64,000 nt of DNA from Spirodela intermedia. Its lineage: Eukaryota; Streptophyta; Magnoliopsida; Alismatales; Araceae. The notes beneath the pieces are model-generated. The model made no database searches. It was given only the letters and a program-made list of their open reading frames with translations, and was not told the DNA's origin. Both the position numbers and the translations under genes were made by a program. Each line of letters begins with the position of its first letter. The first letter of the stretch is position 1. Below, in pieces: positions 40,621 through 54,278 of the stretch. Location of the stretch: contig LR746270.1 in the NCBI GenBank assembly GCA_902729315.2, positions 5,759,221 through 5,823,220 on the forward strand, read 5' to 3'.

Positions 40621-42326
40621 TTTATTTTGAGAATGTCGAAAGAGATGACACAAGAAAGGTAGAGAGGGAAGGATGGACAGAAAAGGAGCATATATTTTCC
40701 TCACTCATGGACAACTTACCTATTTGACCGATTATTGGGTGGATCCAAACTGCAGTTTCATTTTGACGTATAATTACCTGCTCAATGACTATCTGAATCT
40801 TATTCTTTCAATATTTTATGGAAATTCCTGATTTAATAAGGTGGTCTTTTATTTCCATAATAGGATTGCATTTGTTCCTCCTGCAGGTTGAGAATCGATC
40901 AATACCTGGCCTCAGCTTTAGAACCCATCCTAATATCAATAAAGAGTTGTTTAATAGCGATCACGTCATTGGCCTCAAGGATCCAAACAGGCCTTTTCCT
41001 ACGGGTCAAAATGATGTTGGTGTTGTGAAGTGGAGGATCCAGAGCATGGATGAGTCTGCTGTGCCATTGACTGGTTCGTGCCTGGGTTCATTTTTGACGT
41101 TGCCTCAGTTTCTGTTTTCTATGCTTTTATGTTTACAAACGTTTTGTTGGTGTGTGCAGTCAACTGCTGGCCATCAATTTCTGGAAACGAAACTTTTGTT
41201 AACATTGAATACGAAGCATCTGATATGTTTGACCTGCACAACGTTGTGATCACAGTACCTCTCCCTGCACTTCGGGAGTCACCCAGTGTAAGGCAGATTG
41301 ATGGAGAATGGAGGTGAGCATTATATAAGTCGTGTTGAGGGTTTTGGTTGAAACCTCTCCGGACGCGTGCACACTACTTATTCAGTGCCTAGGTCATCAC
41401 TAAATCACACCGTGCACAATACTTACTCTCAACTTGACTCGTAAATTTTCAACGATTCTCTGCGCAGGTATGATCCCAGGAGCTCGGCATTAGAGTGGTC
41501 CATTCTCCTTATCGATAGCTCCAACCGCAGGTAACTTGCTCCTAGGCATCGTTCAACGTTACACATTCTTCACGATCAACAAATGGAAGGGTCTATGCAC
41601 TTGAAAAAATTCACGATTTACTAATATTTTGGCTCTTCTCTTTGCACAAGTAATAACTCGTCTGTCTTCCAATCCAATTAACAGCGGATCAATGGAGTTT
41701 GTTGTCCCTCCTGCGGATACGTCTGCCTTCTTCCCAATTAACATCAGATTCTCTGCTGCGAGCACGTTTAGTGACGTAAAGGTTTGTCATTTGACTCGAT
41801 CTCAGCGCATATCATCTAATGGGTCTCTTCTTCTGCTTCTCTAAGTTGCCCACTTTGGGAAAACAAAATCCTGATTCTACGCAGTCCATGTGACCATCGC
41901 AAGTAGTTTCATCATGACGAAATGCAGTAGTAGTGGTTCACATCATTCCGAGATGCCCCTCCGTCGTCACAGTGACAGCCCTGCCCTGGAGAGAGTACTT
42001 GTCCCCAAACTACGCGACTCTCATCTCTACTAGCTTTGGTAGTGGGGATTGATATCCCTCTGTTGATAAGATATCTATCTTTATCCATGTACTAGTAGTA
42101 CAGATACCTGTGGCTAAATCTAGGTTATGATTCAGCTAAAACCCCTGAGTAATCCTCGGGGTTCAGACTACTCTCTGCTTCAGTTGTTTGTTCTTCCTTT
42201 CTTATTGTGGAGTTGAGCATTGCCGCATCTCTGCAGGTGACTGGAGTGTTCCCTCTTCGAGGCGGCAGCCCTCCGAAGTTCAGTCAGAGGACCCAGCTGA
42301 TCGCCGACAACTACCAGGTCATCTGA
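31021..42326 (+). CDS. Coatomer subunit delta (delta-COP, archain)
   Basis: Delta-COP is part of the COPI coat for Golgi-to-ER and intra-Golgi vesicles. Eleven coding exons: 31021-31023, 31207-31246, 31906-32129, 32529-32771, 36787-36955, 39067-39365, 40887-41073, 41160-41313, 41468-41530, 41685-41781 and 42237-42326. Total 1569 nt, 522 residues. Exon 1 codes only the ATG; exon 2 starts [13 protein letters not shown]. The N-terminal longin-like domain follows ([55 protein letters not shown]), then a Ser/Gly linker (exons 5-6). The C-terminal mu-homology domain has [44 protein letters not shown] and the end [11 protein letters not shown]. Domain order and length match plant homologues. Introns of 4.0 and 2.1 kb hold AT-rich, repeat-bearing sequence without other genes. 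Donor of exon 6 abuts a CT microsatellite. Confidence 0.96.
39367..39457. repeat. Compound (CT)n-(TA)n-(GT)n microsatellite at a splice donor
   Basis: CT run from 39367 to about 39419, then TA and GT runs to about 39457. It begins within 2 nt of the delta-COP exon 6 donor (CAG|GTTCTCTC), so the donor's downstream bases are part of the repeat. Confidence 0.95.
40573..40616. repeat. Compound (GT)n-(GA)n microsatellite
   Basis: TG/GT run followed by a GA run, inside delta-COP intron 6, about 270 bp before exon 7. Confidence 0.9.
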
Positions 42327-42514
42327 TGGCTTCGCTTTGCTTTTGCTGTCTCCATTGGTCCGACTGCTGATGGGCATAAGAAAGGGACTTGGGTGGATGA
42401 CGAAGAAGCTCTTCATGTTCATTTGTGCTCGGGTGCGTACCCTCTATTGAGAACCTCGCTGTTTCTTTTCCCGGCTTCCGGTTTAGTGCCGTGATTATGG
42501 AGATGGATACTCTC

Positions 42515-42576
<62 letters not shown>

Positions 42577-42976
42577 AATTATTGTCCAGGAGAACCCAAA
42601 GACGATGTAGGTCAACTATTATTCGGTCCCAGTTTGTGTTGCGGCCTCCTCCACCCCACCCGGAGAAATTCTTATTATTTTTTCAACCACTTGGGAGAAG
42701 AAAGAAAAAGAAGAAAGGTCTTACAAGCTAATAATGTATAATGGATTTCATCGGTGGCGTGGGTAGAAAAACATGAGAAAGAAAATCGCCAGCGAATATC
42801 CGACTTACTAGATGATAATTAGACCTTAGGCCAAATAACCCAAAGGTCAATTCGCAGTCAAGTCAACGAAAAACAGGGCGCGATGGCGCCTGTTAGTATC
42901 CTTCTTTTTCTTCTTCTTCGTAGAATGAAGAGACCTGACGGCGCCATGGAAGAAAATATCAGACGCCGCCGGAGGA
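42327..42976. other. Convergent 3' region between delta-COP and SET genes
   Basis: Holds the delta-COP 3'UTR, an interrupted (CT)n tract at about 42508-42577 and AT-rich sequence. The 3' ends of both convergent transcripts should fall here. The minus-strand frame 42319-42615 is the repeat read as Arg/Glu. Confidence 0.6.
42508..42577. repeat. Interrupted (CT)n microsatellite
   Basis: CT repeats broken by a few CCCT steps, about 70 bp, in the shared 3' region. Confidence 0.95.
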
Positions 42977-45900
42977 TCAGGATATTTCGCTGGAACACAA
43001 CTCCAAGATGTACTCCGCCTCCTTCAAGAAGAGCTTGGCAAGGCGTTTCTGCCCACACCGGTAGATTACACTGGCCCGACGATTCCTGCTCATCTGCGCG
43101 TCCCCATCTCCGACCACCCCGCAGCCACTGCAGCTCAGAGTAATCGAGCATTACATGTCAGAAGATAAGATCTATCTGCCTTTGTTGAAAAAAACTGAGA
43201 TAAAGCAGAATATATATGTAAATGTCTATAATCCAATCTGGGTTCAAAACATGATCGACTCAATTAAGACATAGTGATTAGACCGTGTTGGGCAAACGCA
43301 CTAATCATCTGATCAAATCTTGGCTTTTCCCAATAACCCGCCTGATTCTCCCAATTCTGCAGTATGATCCATCCGTGAAGAAGATGAAGATAGGGGTGGG
43401 TATCGAAGATTAGACAGTGCTCCCAAGGTATGGAGGAAAAAAAAAAAAAAAAAAAATCTTCAAATCTTGATTTGTTCGACCATTCATACTTTGTCATTCT
43501 GTTTCAATCCACTGTGTTTTCTCTTGTTCCGAGGCTACTACTTTTGGATCCCTCACATTTTCTGTTCCCAAAATAAATTTCTATTCAGATAATCTGGGAT
43601 CAGTTTGTCGTCCAGAATGGGCGCCCATTTCATCCTATCGATCCATGGTCACGTTAGAAGGGGGGGATCCCCACAGAAGAGTTGTCAAGTATCTCTCACG
43701 TTAGAAGGCGGGGGGGGGTCAATCTTAATGCAGAGCACCGACTTCAAGAACAGAGGAATAGGGAGGTAGCACAAAAACAGATCATCTGATAAAATCGACA
43801 TACCTCGTTTCTTCTGCATGTTTCTCTGATGAACAGAAGCTTTCAAGCAACTCTACATCGCTTGCTTCTGTTCCAGAACCCTCTTCAAGTTCCTGCAACC
43901 TATATAACATAAATTACATTACATGGAATCAATAAAAATGACAAGGAAAAAAATCATCACGCTATCGAACTCCACATTTGTTAATTTTGTATTTCAAGTT
44001 ATACCATCTTTTGATAAAAAAAATAAAATTTCTGAGCTTACCCTTGAAAATAAACTGCGCCACATCCATCAAAAAGGATGCAGGAAGCACAAAAACTAAC
44101 GAATAGTGCAAAATGGATGGGCAATCTTTCAGATACCAGTTCCAATACGAACGCAAACCATCATTGAAAAAAGAAAAAAAAAGAACAACACTTTACTTTC
44201 TACAAGAAAGATCCGACTCTCATAAATAGTCTGTCCTTAAGGCAGGAGCAAAACCATCTTTATATGAATGATGACACATTTATCGATCATGAAATATCTC
44301 TAGACTTTTTTCACAGTGAAATTCTGGGTCGCTAACTTTATTGCTTTAGATTCAGGTACTGTAAGGTGTATTTTCTACAGTTTCACCGATAGCAAAGAGT
44401 CTCCTCCATTTACAGGTAACAAGAAACTTAAAATGTAACCATAGTCATATCAGTTTAGTTGGACCAAAAAAAAAATCTTAGAAATGAAAGTAGTTTTTTG
44501 TTCGCATGAAATGACTGCCATCATCATCACGTTCTAAGATTGTCATATTACTTTAGTTTTAATCATGATCAGGTGTCTCGTCTAATACTTAACCTTATGA
44601 ACTCTCCTGAAAACATTAAGTAAAACATAATTGTTTTTTTTCAGTCGATGCATTTCTTTTACACATTTGACAACAAAGGAGAAATGACTTGACAGGTGAT
44701 TTTAAAAAGAAAAGATTTACTGTTCAGAACGATTTGTATCAACGATTTGTCTTTTAAGAAATATTCTTCTGTTAAGGGTCAATTTGTGGTGGACTATTCC
44801 AAAAATAATAAGTCAAGGCTGCTTTCCTAGACTGTAATCACCCAGTTTTCCTATTTTGACGTTTATCGAAAGCAATTACAGTGCTTCCTATTCCAACCCA
44901 CCCAACCCACTAAAGCAAAACCATGGACGTGCGTTCTACCACGCAAACCAACACTTCCCACTCACTTCTTGATCATCACTCAAAGATTAAATAAAGACCT
45001 TAGGTCAGAACTCCTGACAGGAATTCTACATGCAGCGTCCTCCTGGTCTCTCTAAACTATCACTTCGTGTTTGTTGTCTTTACATGGGAATATAGGGACT
45101 TAAGTAGGCTCCTGAATTTTGTTTGAGCAAAATTTTCAAGTTTTTTTGGATGCCGATTCATGTGAGAGTGCTAAAGAACACAGCCATCGCTAGCAATGAT
45201 GCTACTGCCACTGCCTCTCTCGAGCAGCATCTCTATTATTAGTTTGAGACCCACTTTGGAAATTTACACTAATTATTTTTGTTTCAGTATTGTTTCATAC
45301 TCCACGCACCGTTACCTATTATTTTATCATCGGGAAATCAGTAACATTCGTCAACATACCTGACACTCCTATGAAGCCACACCTCAAGCTTTGTTTCTCT
45401 GATAGTTTACACTTTTGAGTATCCTGGACACAATTGTAACTTGCCAGTGTCCATATGCTAGATTTTCTCTTGTCTGGACATAGCCCAATTCGTGTATATC
45501 TAAAGTTCACGTTGTTCTTAGTTTAATACATTCTACTGCCCTCGTTTACGTTCTCTGGTATTTATGTGAAACCCTCAATTACTCCCTATCTATGCTGCCT
45601 ATTTCTCTGCTCCTTTGAGCCTACGTAAACGTCAATAAAGCAAGTGATCCCACTGACTGTCACTCCATTACAGGCTTCTGCTTTTATTTACACTCTTTTT
45701 CATATCTTAGAGGAGCAAGAAGGATGGTATCGTTTCTCATTCCAGCATAGAGGTCGAGTGCTCCAATATGATTGATACAATTGCGAGAGAGTCTGGCTCT
45801 ACCATCTTCTGTGAGATTCGAGCATGGGTTCTTCAGCTCCTCTGCTTTAGTGTAACAAGAAGAGTGCTCTTCAAATTGTCAGCAATCCTATCTTCTGAGA

Positions 45901-48900
45901 AGGGATTCATTATCGTTCTGTCTACCAATATTTTCCCTCATAGAGATTCCTCATATTGCCTCCTGCCAAGACCTCAAAGAGCTCCTTGGCAAACTCTCAA
46001 TGTAAGAACCCATGGAAGTTTTGAGGTATGGAGAGTTAAGGGAACATTGACTAGGCCAATTATGTGTCTCTTTTTTCCCCCCCTTAGGATCTTATAAATA
46101 TTAATACCACAAGAGAAGTATCGCGTCCAGTTCCACTATCTATATATGAATACATCTAGATCCCAAGCTAAACAAGCTAAAAATGCTAAAAATGCTTCAT
46201 TAAACTAGCAAGCTAAAATTAATTGCAACATAAAAATATCCACAAGTTTCCACCGTTTACAACCCCCCCCTCCCTGCTGTAGTCCCTATGGTATTTTGGC
46301 TTGACAGCACCCCTATTAGGCACCAACTTTCGTTGCATATGGTCAGCTCCTTGTGACAACTATCTTGAGTATATAATTTATGGATTGACGACTTGATTTG
46401 GTCGAGTCATGAAACTTGTCTCGTTTAGCTCCATAGGCAACTGGTGATCCTCATCAGTCCAGATTAATCTAAACCAGTTTCAGCAAAAAGTGGGTACACC
46501 TAAAACCATTGGTGATGGCTTGCTTGCAGAACCATTGATTGGATATGATGTAGTCCTAGCTTGTCCCTGTCTTCAGTTTTGGAGGTAAGAAAGTTTATAG
46601 TAGGATGAGATAAGCGGGAAATATGTAATTCATTCGTTTTCTGTTTTACAAAACACAGGGGTCAACCCCAAGAAACTTCAGAGGCTGACACCTAGCATAA
46701 ACAACGCTAACCAAGTATCATCAGCCATATAACATTTTATTGGACGGTTAACGTTAGACCTCTGATGTTTCTCGGGGACAATCATTGTCATTCAGCAAGA
46801 AACAAATTGGTACAAACCACTGGGAATACTACATATAAAATAAGTCTTTGTAATAGTCAAAGGAATGATTACTATATCAATAATAAGATATTATTATAAT
46901 TGACATCCACAGATCTATTCCTGACATTTTTTCATACCGTTTGCATATGTCGTATCAAAAAATTAGAAAAAAAAAATTGACCGGGTAAAGACAAACTATA
47001 ACTATTAGAAAATAACATTAATTGGTAGTTGAGGGATGAATGTGGTTCATGGATTTTTCAAGGAATTATCTTAAAAGATTGGTGTGAAGGAAACGCTACC
47101 AGATGTCTCCCAGCCAGATTGAATTCAGTAGCTGAATTTCAATTTCTCGTAATTGTTGCTGAAAACTGGTGGATCTTTGGTGGTCATTGGAATCTACCGT
47201 TGCACAAGAAACCCCTCACTGTGTCTATGCTTAAAGCTAAACATGACCCAGAAAATGAAGCAGCAAGGCTGAACAGGAGGAACCAATGCTTTTTCATGAG
47301 TTCAGAAAGGAGAAAGTTAAACCTCATACCTATTCTTCTTCGTACCAAATATAAAAGGGAAGGTCTTATAGAACGGAACGATATACATCTTTGAGGAGAT
47401 GAGCACTCCACAAATTTCCTTTGCATCTCCTCTTAAAGTTTAAAGGCCTTCGACTGTGGAGTTGACTCTTTGAAAATTGCACAAGATCCAAAGAGAAACC
47501 ATCAAATTTTATAATATTTCATGTGCTGGAAGAATGGGACTACGAAATTGAAAGTTTTGATTGGCTGCGAGAGAACAATGTCATCTATGCATATGAAAGT
47601 GTAAAACTTAAAGCACAACCAGGATGTAAAGAAAATTGAAGGGCAAATGAGAGAATTCAACACATGGTTATCAGAAAAGTACTTAGTATATAGGAGATCA
47701 ACAAGAAGCTGTAAAGCACCAAAATCCCCAGCAGCTTCCCAAACGGCAGCCTTCACATCTTCGTTAGATGGTTGTCGCTGCTCATTCGACCCAGTCAGCT
47801 AAAAGAAAATAAAGTCACAACAAATAATTAACATTAAAAGTCTTGTACAGACATGTAGGAAATATGAAGATCAGTAACATGCACACATAAATGGTGATAA
47901 TCAGTGGGCTAAGAGAGATAATTTTGTTAAAGTTCCAAAATAATTTGTCAGAAACTAAGAAAGTCCTACAGAAATAGCAGCTTTCTTTTAAGAAACCTAT
48001 TTGTTATTTTACTTCTCAAGGAGTTAGTACAACATATCAGAGGTTTATTGACGAAAGCATGTTATTCATGCCTCTCTATCGAAAGACCCACAATAAATGT
48101 AGAATTTTATATTAAAAAAATCCTAAGTTGTAACATTCGTTGTCTATTTGTATTTGGTGATTTGGCAGCTATCATATTTCAAATGTGACTATTATCAAGG
48201 TTAGATAGAGTTTAAACAGATGGCATAAGAAATTTTCTATAAAATTTAATGTTTTTGAACGAGTAATTTTGGTTTGTCATTAAACATAACGAATTTTAAT
48301 GTTGCCCCTTACTCATGAACCCAAATTGAATCCCCAATTCTTGGTCTGTTCCAGCAGGAGACAGGGGGGAAGGATGAGGAAGAAGATTAAACTATTGCAT
48401 CCGCAATGCAGGCTAGTGCTGTATGAGGCGGCAAGGATCAAAATAACAGTGTGGGTGGCAGTGACAATAGTGGTAATAGGTATATCTTATGTTGCTTTTC
48501 TTAGTTTCTTCATCTCTATCCTTTCTGCCACTGACTTGGAGTCCAGAAACCCAAATGCCATTAGAGAACAGTGCTGCAACTCATCAAGCTTCTTTTCCCT
48601 CTATGAAGTTACATTTCCTCGATGCATCGATCAGGTGAAACAGTAGTTCTCCCCGGGCCATAAAATCTCCTGTTCAACCCAGATTTTGTATTGAAAACCA
48701 TCTGATCATTTGAGATACATCGTAACAGCCTATTTTCTTGCGTCCACAAGATGAGGAATTGAAAGGAAATATTCAAATTCAATCACAGTTTCATAATCGC
48801 ATAAATAAGCAATGGCTCGCATTTTTTAAATATCAGAGATGAGAATTAGAAAAGCATAAAAATATAACTTTGATACAAGACTCAAAAAGATTGAACCCAC

Positions 48901-51900
48901 AAGACTATGTGCTATGCAATTGCAAATAACTACGAAGATTGGCTATTGATTTGTCCTACACAGTAAAAAGCAATATAAAACTCCTGGAAAGAAGTGGCCT
49001 TTGACACAGCTTCATGGAAACTTCTAAAGTCTTAATGTAGCATACTCTGCCACGTTCATTTGATCCTTGGGCGCTATGGAAAGCTCAACTGTTATTATCG
49101 TTTCGCTAAACATTCTGACATAGGTTATAGGAATAACTATAGTAAGGAAACGAAAAGTGATCTGCCCCTGCCTATGCTTAAGCAGGCGCTGAACATTGGA
49201 TCTTGCTTCCCAAGGCCAAGAGACATGTTCACAGCGTTATGGGATGGTGGTTTAGTGGTCTAATTCAGTGCTATTCCTATAATGAATAACTACAGCACAA
49301 AGTAAGCATCAGGCATTTAATTTTAAAATAACATTGAAATGATCCTTGTTTGAACTAAGAGTAGCAACACAAACAATAGTGTCCAGTAATTTAAAAATCG
49401 AAAAGGGAAATTACCTGCTCTAATAGTTCTGAAACCCGAATAAGTTCATGCTCTTGAAGAGATATGGTCCGCAAAGAATTCAAAAATTCTCCAGGAAATA
49501 TCAGCTTATTCAAATAAGATGGGGCCTTACGCTGACCACTCCAGCTGTAACCGCTGTGGTGACTGTGTGAATTTTCATTTTTATCAAAATCTTTGATGAC
49601 TTTTCCAGAAGTGAATCCATGATCAAGCAAGGTCCTAGGTAAGAGGCATCTCAATTCCACTCTCTGCAAATATTAATCGAGCTCAGACAATGTCTTGGAA
49701 TCAAAAGACAAATGTGTAGTTTGTGCATTATTTGCATCTGAATAACTTTGGCAAACATACACAGCTAAAATAGCCTAAGCATCTATATTCAATCTTGAGA
49801 AGTACATGGTGCAGGAAACAAAGCACTGCTCCCTACACCATGAAACTTTCTAGGTTATGAGATCAAAAACCTGCATTTCTAGAAGTTGTGCCTTGGAATC
49901 AGACAATGCAACATTCTGAAGCGCCTCCACAGGATAGTGAACCTATGTAAAGTAAGCAATGAAAGAATGGTATAAGGTTATAAAAATTAAACAGGAAAAT
50001 TAGAAGGATTCAAATATGGATGTTACATATAAAAAAATAATGTAAATGCCGGTTAGATGTCTCAAAAATTATATGTAGACCATGAATATAAGCATCAATG
50101 ATAATCTGATTGTGAGAGGATTAGTACCATAAGATAATCATCTGGATTATTTTCGACGACGAATCCATACAGGTAGAGTAACTCCTGAGAAAATGAAGAA
50201 AAACCGAATTTTTATTACGAGGAAAATCAAGTGTGCGGCATGATAGTCCTTCAGGCAATCCAGTTCAATAAAAAAGAACGTAAACCCTTATTTACACATG
50301 AGTTATCCATGTAATGGAAGATAACTGTTTGCTAGTTATCCCACACATACTGAATATGTTTATTGCCTGTTGATTCATGCATTTGCACTTGATTATTTCT
50401 CCATTCCCACTTCAACAACTACTAAAGTAGCAGTCCTTTTACAAACATATGAAAACAAAGAACAGTTAGGATAGGACTGGCTCCACCCAAGAGATGAGAC
50501 ACTAATAGTTTTTTTTTGCAGACATTGAAGCTAAAAAAACTAGTGGAAAGGAGTTAAATGACAGTAAATTCTTTGGTTTGATCCATGAAAGTTGTATATG
50601 CTCAAGGATCAGCCTTTAAGCGCAGACAGAGTTTCAGTGACATCAGAGTATAACCGGCAAGACAGTTGATGTGCCAATTATTTTACCATTCCATAATGCA
50701 AAAATTCATTAATGAGACTCAAATATACATTCTTCTAAAAAAAGATGAAAAATTATTTTTACAGCTAAAAAACATAAAAAATTTAAGAATAAAAGTACTT
50801 CCTCTGAGAGAGGATTAGAAGGAAAACTTGTCTTCAAACTTAACAGCCTCCACCAAATGTATGCCATCATTGGCTACTTGCCATTGATGTTCCATTCAAG
50901 ATGAAAATGCATGCAAAAGCTCTACATTTCCTTCAGCAGAGGTTTGACATAAGACAGAATCAGACAATCAATTAAGAATGAGTATTCTTCAGTACTTCAT
51001 TTTTTCGAATTTTAAAAAGGGTAGCGTACTCTCTTATGAAAAAGATCGAAGCTACCTGTTCCAAATCTAGATCAATAGATTTAGAAAAAAAAATTCCAAA
51101 CGATCAATATGTTTAATTTTTATGTTAAAAATTGGCAGACGGAAAAAAAACCACTTTCACAGTTGTCTTTACCTTCCTTTGTTTCATCCATATCTTGATG
51201 CAAGTTGACTACATAAAAAACCTCTTAGTCAATAGGGAACTTTAGTGTTGAGAGATCGATGTACTTCAAACCGGGAAAAAGTATAAATTAAAATAAATAG
51301 ATGATATCTACATACAAAAAGAAAACTATCGTTTCATGGAATCTTGATACAAGTATTCAAACATGTATCTCAGATTTCAGGATACGAGAATAAAAAAAGT
51401 ATGAGAAAATGTTAGTACCTCATTTCCTTTGTTACCATAACTGATGCATATCTCCTTTTCAGCATCCATGAAATCTGGTGCAACTTTTTTATAAAACAAT
51501 AAGACAGAAACTAGTAAGAGAGTGGGATCCACCAAGTATTAAGAGAGCAGAACACCGAGAATGAAAATCTGAGACAGTAACATTTCTCCCCAGTCAAAAA
51601 TGTTTATAGTAGAATAGAATTGAAAATTTATTAATAGTCTTGGATACCCTTACTATAACTGCAGTATTAATTAGTTCAACTCAATCGATGAAAAGCTGTC
51701 ACTCTAGAACCGAAATTTCTATGAATGATAGTTGGCTGAACTCTTTCAAGAAAAAAAAAATCATTGGTCTATAAAACCAATTATTGTAAATACTCTACAC
51801 TATCCTTTTCTATTAATCGGTAGGATGGTCACTTAGATCCTCAAATGAATATATGATCTACTTCCAAAACACATGATGTGTATACTATTCCAAAGGGGCC

Positions 51901-53771
51901 AACATAGGTCGCCTTCAAGGCAACTATAGACCTTTATTGAAATACTGTGTAAATACTGCGTTAGCAGTTGGGGTGAAGTGTATCATGTGCTTCACTTAAA
52001 GAAGCACGTGAACATCACCTGTATGTCTCGGGATGTAAGGCTCTATGTCTAGAACCTTCTCCCATGGATCTGTTATAAATAACAGACCCCTGTCTCGATG
52101 CAAACAAATCTTGAAGGAATTTTTCCCTCATGTTTTGAATAAGGGTTCCATTTTTCCCCTCCACAAGAAGGTCTGTCGTTCTTCAAGAAACGAAGGAACT
52201 AGAGGAAATTCAACAACCTTCATAAGATGTCTAGGAAGTCAAGTCAGTCTTATCATTACTTGTTATTACATAATACACGAGCGTTGGTCAACCAATCCCT
52301 CTTGCAACAAGGACTAGACCGCTAAATGTTACTGGGGCAATCTACTACTAGAAACAAAATCATCAATATTTCCAATAAGTCAAAATTGGTTTGAAATTAA
52401 TAGTGATTTCTAATCAGTGCTGCACTACGAGAGGTGAAAGGGCAAACAACTACTTGAGTTGACATCGTCAATATTTCTTTAAATTAACGAAGGTTTCACA
52501 AATCATAATGGTTCCTAGTTGCACCAATGATGTAATTTTTGGATCTTTTAAATGATTCATGGAGATTTTGTGCAATCTATTATCGCTCTATTTGTAAAAA
52601 AATATTTTGCCTATTTAGGGAGCCTGATTTCATGCTTTAAGTTAGGAAGCTAATTGCAGCATAATCTCAGCCCTATTGAGATTGTAGTTACTATTAATCG
52701 TGCCTACACTGTCTATAGGAGGTCAATTAATCCCCAAAGATGGGTAGAGCCTTTTGAGTCATTCTTGGTTTCTCTTTTCTTGGGTCTCGCATCTTAAGAT
52801 GGAACTAGAGGCAACTAGTCTAATTCTTATCCATGTATGGAGTTCCCCAATCTACATCTAATACAATGCTAGTTTTGTCAAAAATCAGGACAATATTATT
52901 GCTCGAGACTAAAAAAATAAGTGACGCGCATAATGCAAAAAGAGTGGGCACATGCTGATTGTGGGCATCAACCTCTAGTTAAGGCTTCAAAAGCATATTA
53001 CACCACTGTCAATTCAACTGAGGCTTCTTTTTAATTTGTTTCTGTCAGCAATTAGTCTTTCACCTCCCTTTTTATTGCCATTAATCTAATCAAGAAATGA
53101 TTCAATCGACCTTATCAAAAATGGGAATATAACGTAAATTCGTTTCCAAATCTTGGTATATTGATTTTAGAACATCAAATCAAATGAACTCTAAATTTGT
53201 TTTGGCCTGATCTCCTACAAATGTCCTTCCCAAGGTAGCACTATAGATGGAAAATGTCTTGATAACGCTAATCTGGTACGATTCAGTCCAACTCTCTCTA
53301 TCTCTGTGATGTTTCTTTTTGTTCCATAATTATCTATTAATCCACTTTATGTTGGACTACTAGTAGATAATAATTGCAAGTCGTTAATGCTCACATTCAC
53401 AAGACGCAATTTTTCAGAAACCAAAGTTGATCCATCGATATTCTCACGCACAAACTCTCATCCTTACATTCACATTTACAAGACTCAATTGTCTGGAAAC
53501 CAAAGTTGATCCACCAATATTCTCACACAAACTCTCATCCTTACATAGGCCATATTGTAAATGACCAAGCAGAAAACTAAACAGCGAAAACCAAAGAGAA
53601 GCCTGACAGTTAAGCACAATAAAATACATAGGAATGATTTAGTGAGAACATTCACATAAAGTTAAATTATATACCGAAGAAATAAGATACCTGATATCAG
53701 GTACATTGAAAGTGGAACAGCGCTCACACATCCTGTCTTATCAACTTCCCATGTAGTTGAAACTTCCAAAC
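42977..53771 (-). CDS. SET-domain protein, Rubisco-LSMT-like lysine methyltransferase (3' part, eight exons)
   Basis: Exons on the minus strand, 5' to 3': 53691-53771, 51419-51474, 50128-50184, 49871-49942, 49415-49663, 47683-47798, 43804-43899 and 42977-43127. All borders are GT-AG and phases agree. The first two encode the end of the SET domain (TTWEVDKTGC..., EKEICISYGNKGNE). Exon 3 gives ELLYLYGFVVENNPDDYLM, the Tyr-rich SET motif and following strand. Exons 4-8 give the Rubisco-LSMT substrate-binding domain (VHYPVEALQNVAL, RCLLPRTLLDHGF, KLIFPGEFLNSLRTISLQE, EAAGDFGALQLLVDLL) and the C-terminus RRASVIYRCGQKRLAKLF. From memory the layout resembles Arabidopsis At1g24610. Members add methyl groups to lysines, often in plastid proteins; the substrate here is unknown. 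N-terminal exons were not found; they lie right of 53771, beyond or inside the copia region. The first listed exon is the least certain, though its phase fits. Confidence 0.87.
46666..46777. repeat. Imperfect inverted repeat in a SET-gene intron
   Basis: Arms 46666-46684 (CCCCAAGAAACTTCAGAGG) and 46759-46777 pair at 17 of 19 positions. A second inner pair, 46703-46712 with 46746-46755 (AACGCTAACC against AACGTTAACC), pairs at 9 of 10. The spacing and nesting suggest a small MITE-like element; no clear target-site duplication was found. Confidence 0.5.
53393..53545. repeat. Tandem duplication, two 74-79-bp units
   Basis: Unit 1 (53393-53466) and unit 2 (53467-53545) share ACATTCACA, ACCAAAGTTGATCCA, ATATTCTCAC and ACAAACTCTCATCCTTAC in order, with small indels. 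It lies next to the SET exon at 53691. Confidence 0.8.
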
Positions 53772-54065
53772 CTGAAAGGAAAGCGTCCTCAAAATCAAAG
53801 GAACTTCTGGGGCTCTCAATTTCAAAAAGCACAATACAACACAGATTCCCATTAGGAAAAACAGAACACAAAATCTCAGATATCACATATGTAGATAATC
53901 AGACGAAAGAAATGTATTTTGAGATCACAAAGAATTGCTAGTCCTTGGCCAAGATTGCCTACTTTTCGATATAAATTCGTGTTGAATTTCCACTACAAAG
54001 AAATGAGCATTTCTCTTTCGGTTTATTGGTTTGGAGTGGGAGTAGAACTATTACACATGCATCAC

Positions 54066-54265
54066 TGTGGAAAAAATGGATAATTAAGAGTTAATTTCTG
54101 TTGGTCAATTTCCTAGTTTGGTTGAGTATCCCATAAATCGTGGGATTTAATCTAGGTTGTTTTCCCTTTCTTTGGGGCTGGTAATTTTATATATTAGCAA
54201 TTTTTCTATGAATTGATAAGATAGAAAATTTTCCCAGACTGATTATCCTTACTTGGTTTGTGTCA
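54066..54265 (+). repeat. Left LTR of the outer copia element
   Basis: Begins TG and ends CA, contains a TATATATTAG segment as a likely core promoter, and is directly followed by the primer-binding site. Confidence 0.85.
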
Positions 54266-54278
54266 TGGTATCAGAGCC
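54266..54278 (+). other. Primer-binding site (initiator tRNA-Met)
   Basis: TGGTATCAGAGCC directly follows the left LTR. This is the standard plant copia site complementary to the 3' end of tRNA-Met-i. Confidence 0.9.

Noticed and set aside
47029-47394. 121-codon plus-strand frame in a SET-gene intron
   Set aside because: Some wording looks protein-like, but no family could be named and no intron or promoter context supports it.
48299-48646. 115-codon frame with a hydrophobic segment
   Set aside because: Lies in a SET-gene intron on the opposite strand; the hydrophobic run alone is not evidence of a gene.
51890-52350. Possible solo LTR (TATAAATA box, C/T-rich downstream part)
   Set aside because: No matching partner or target duplication could be found by eye, so it is not listed as an element.
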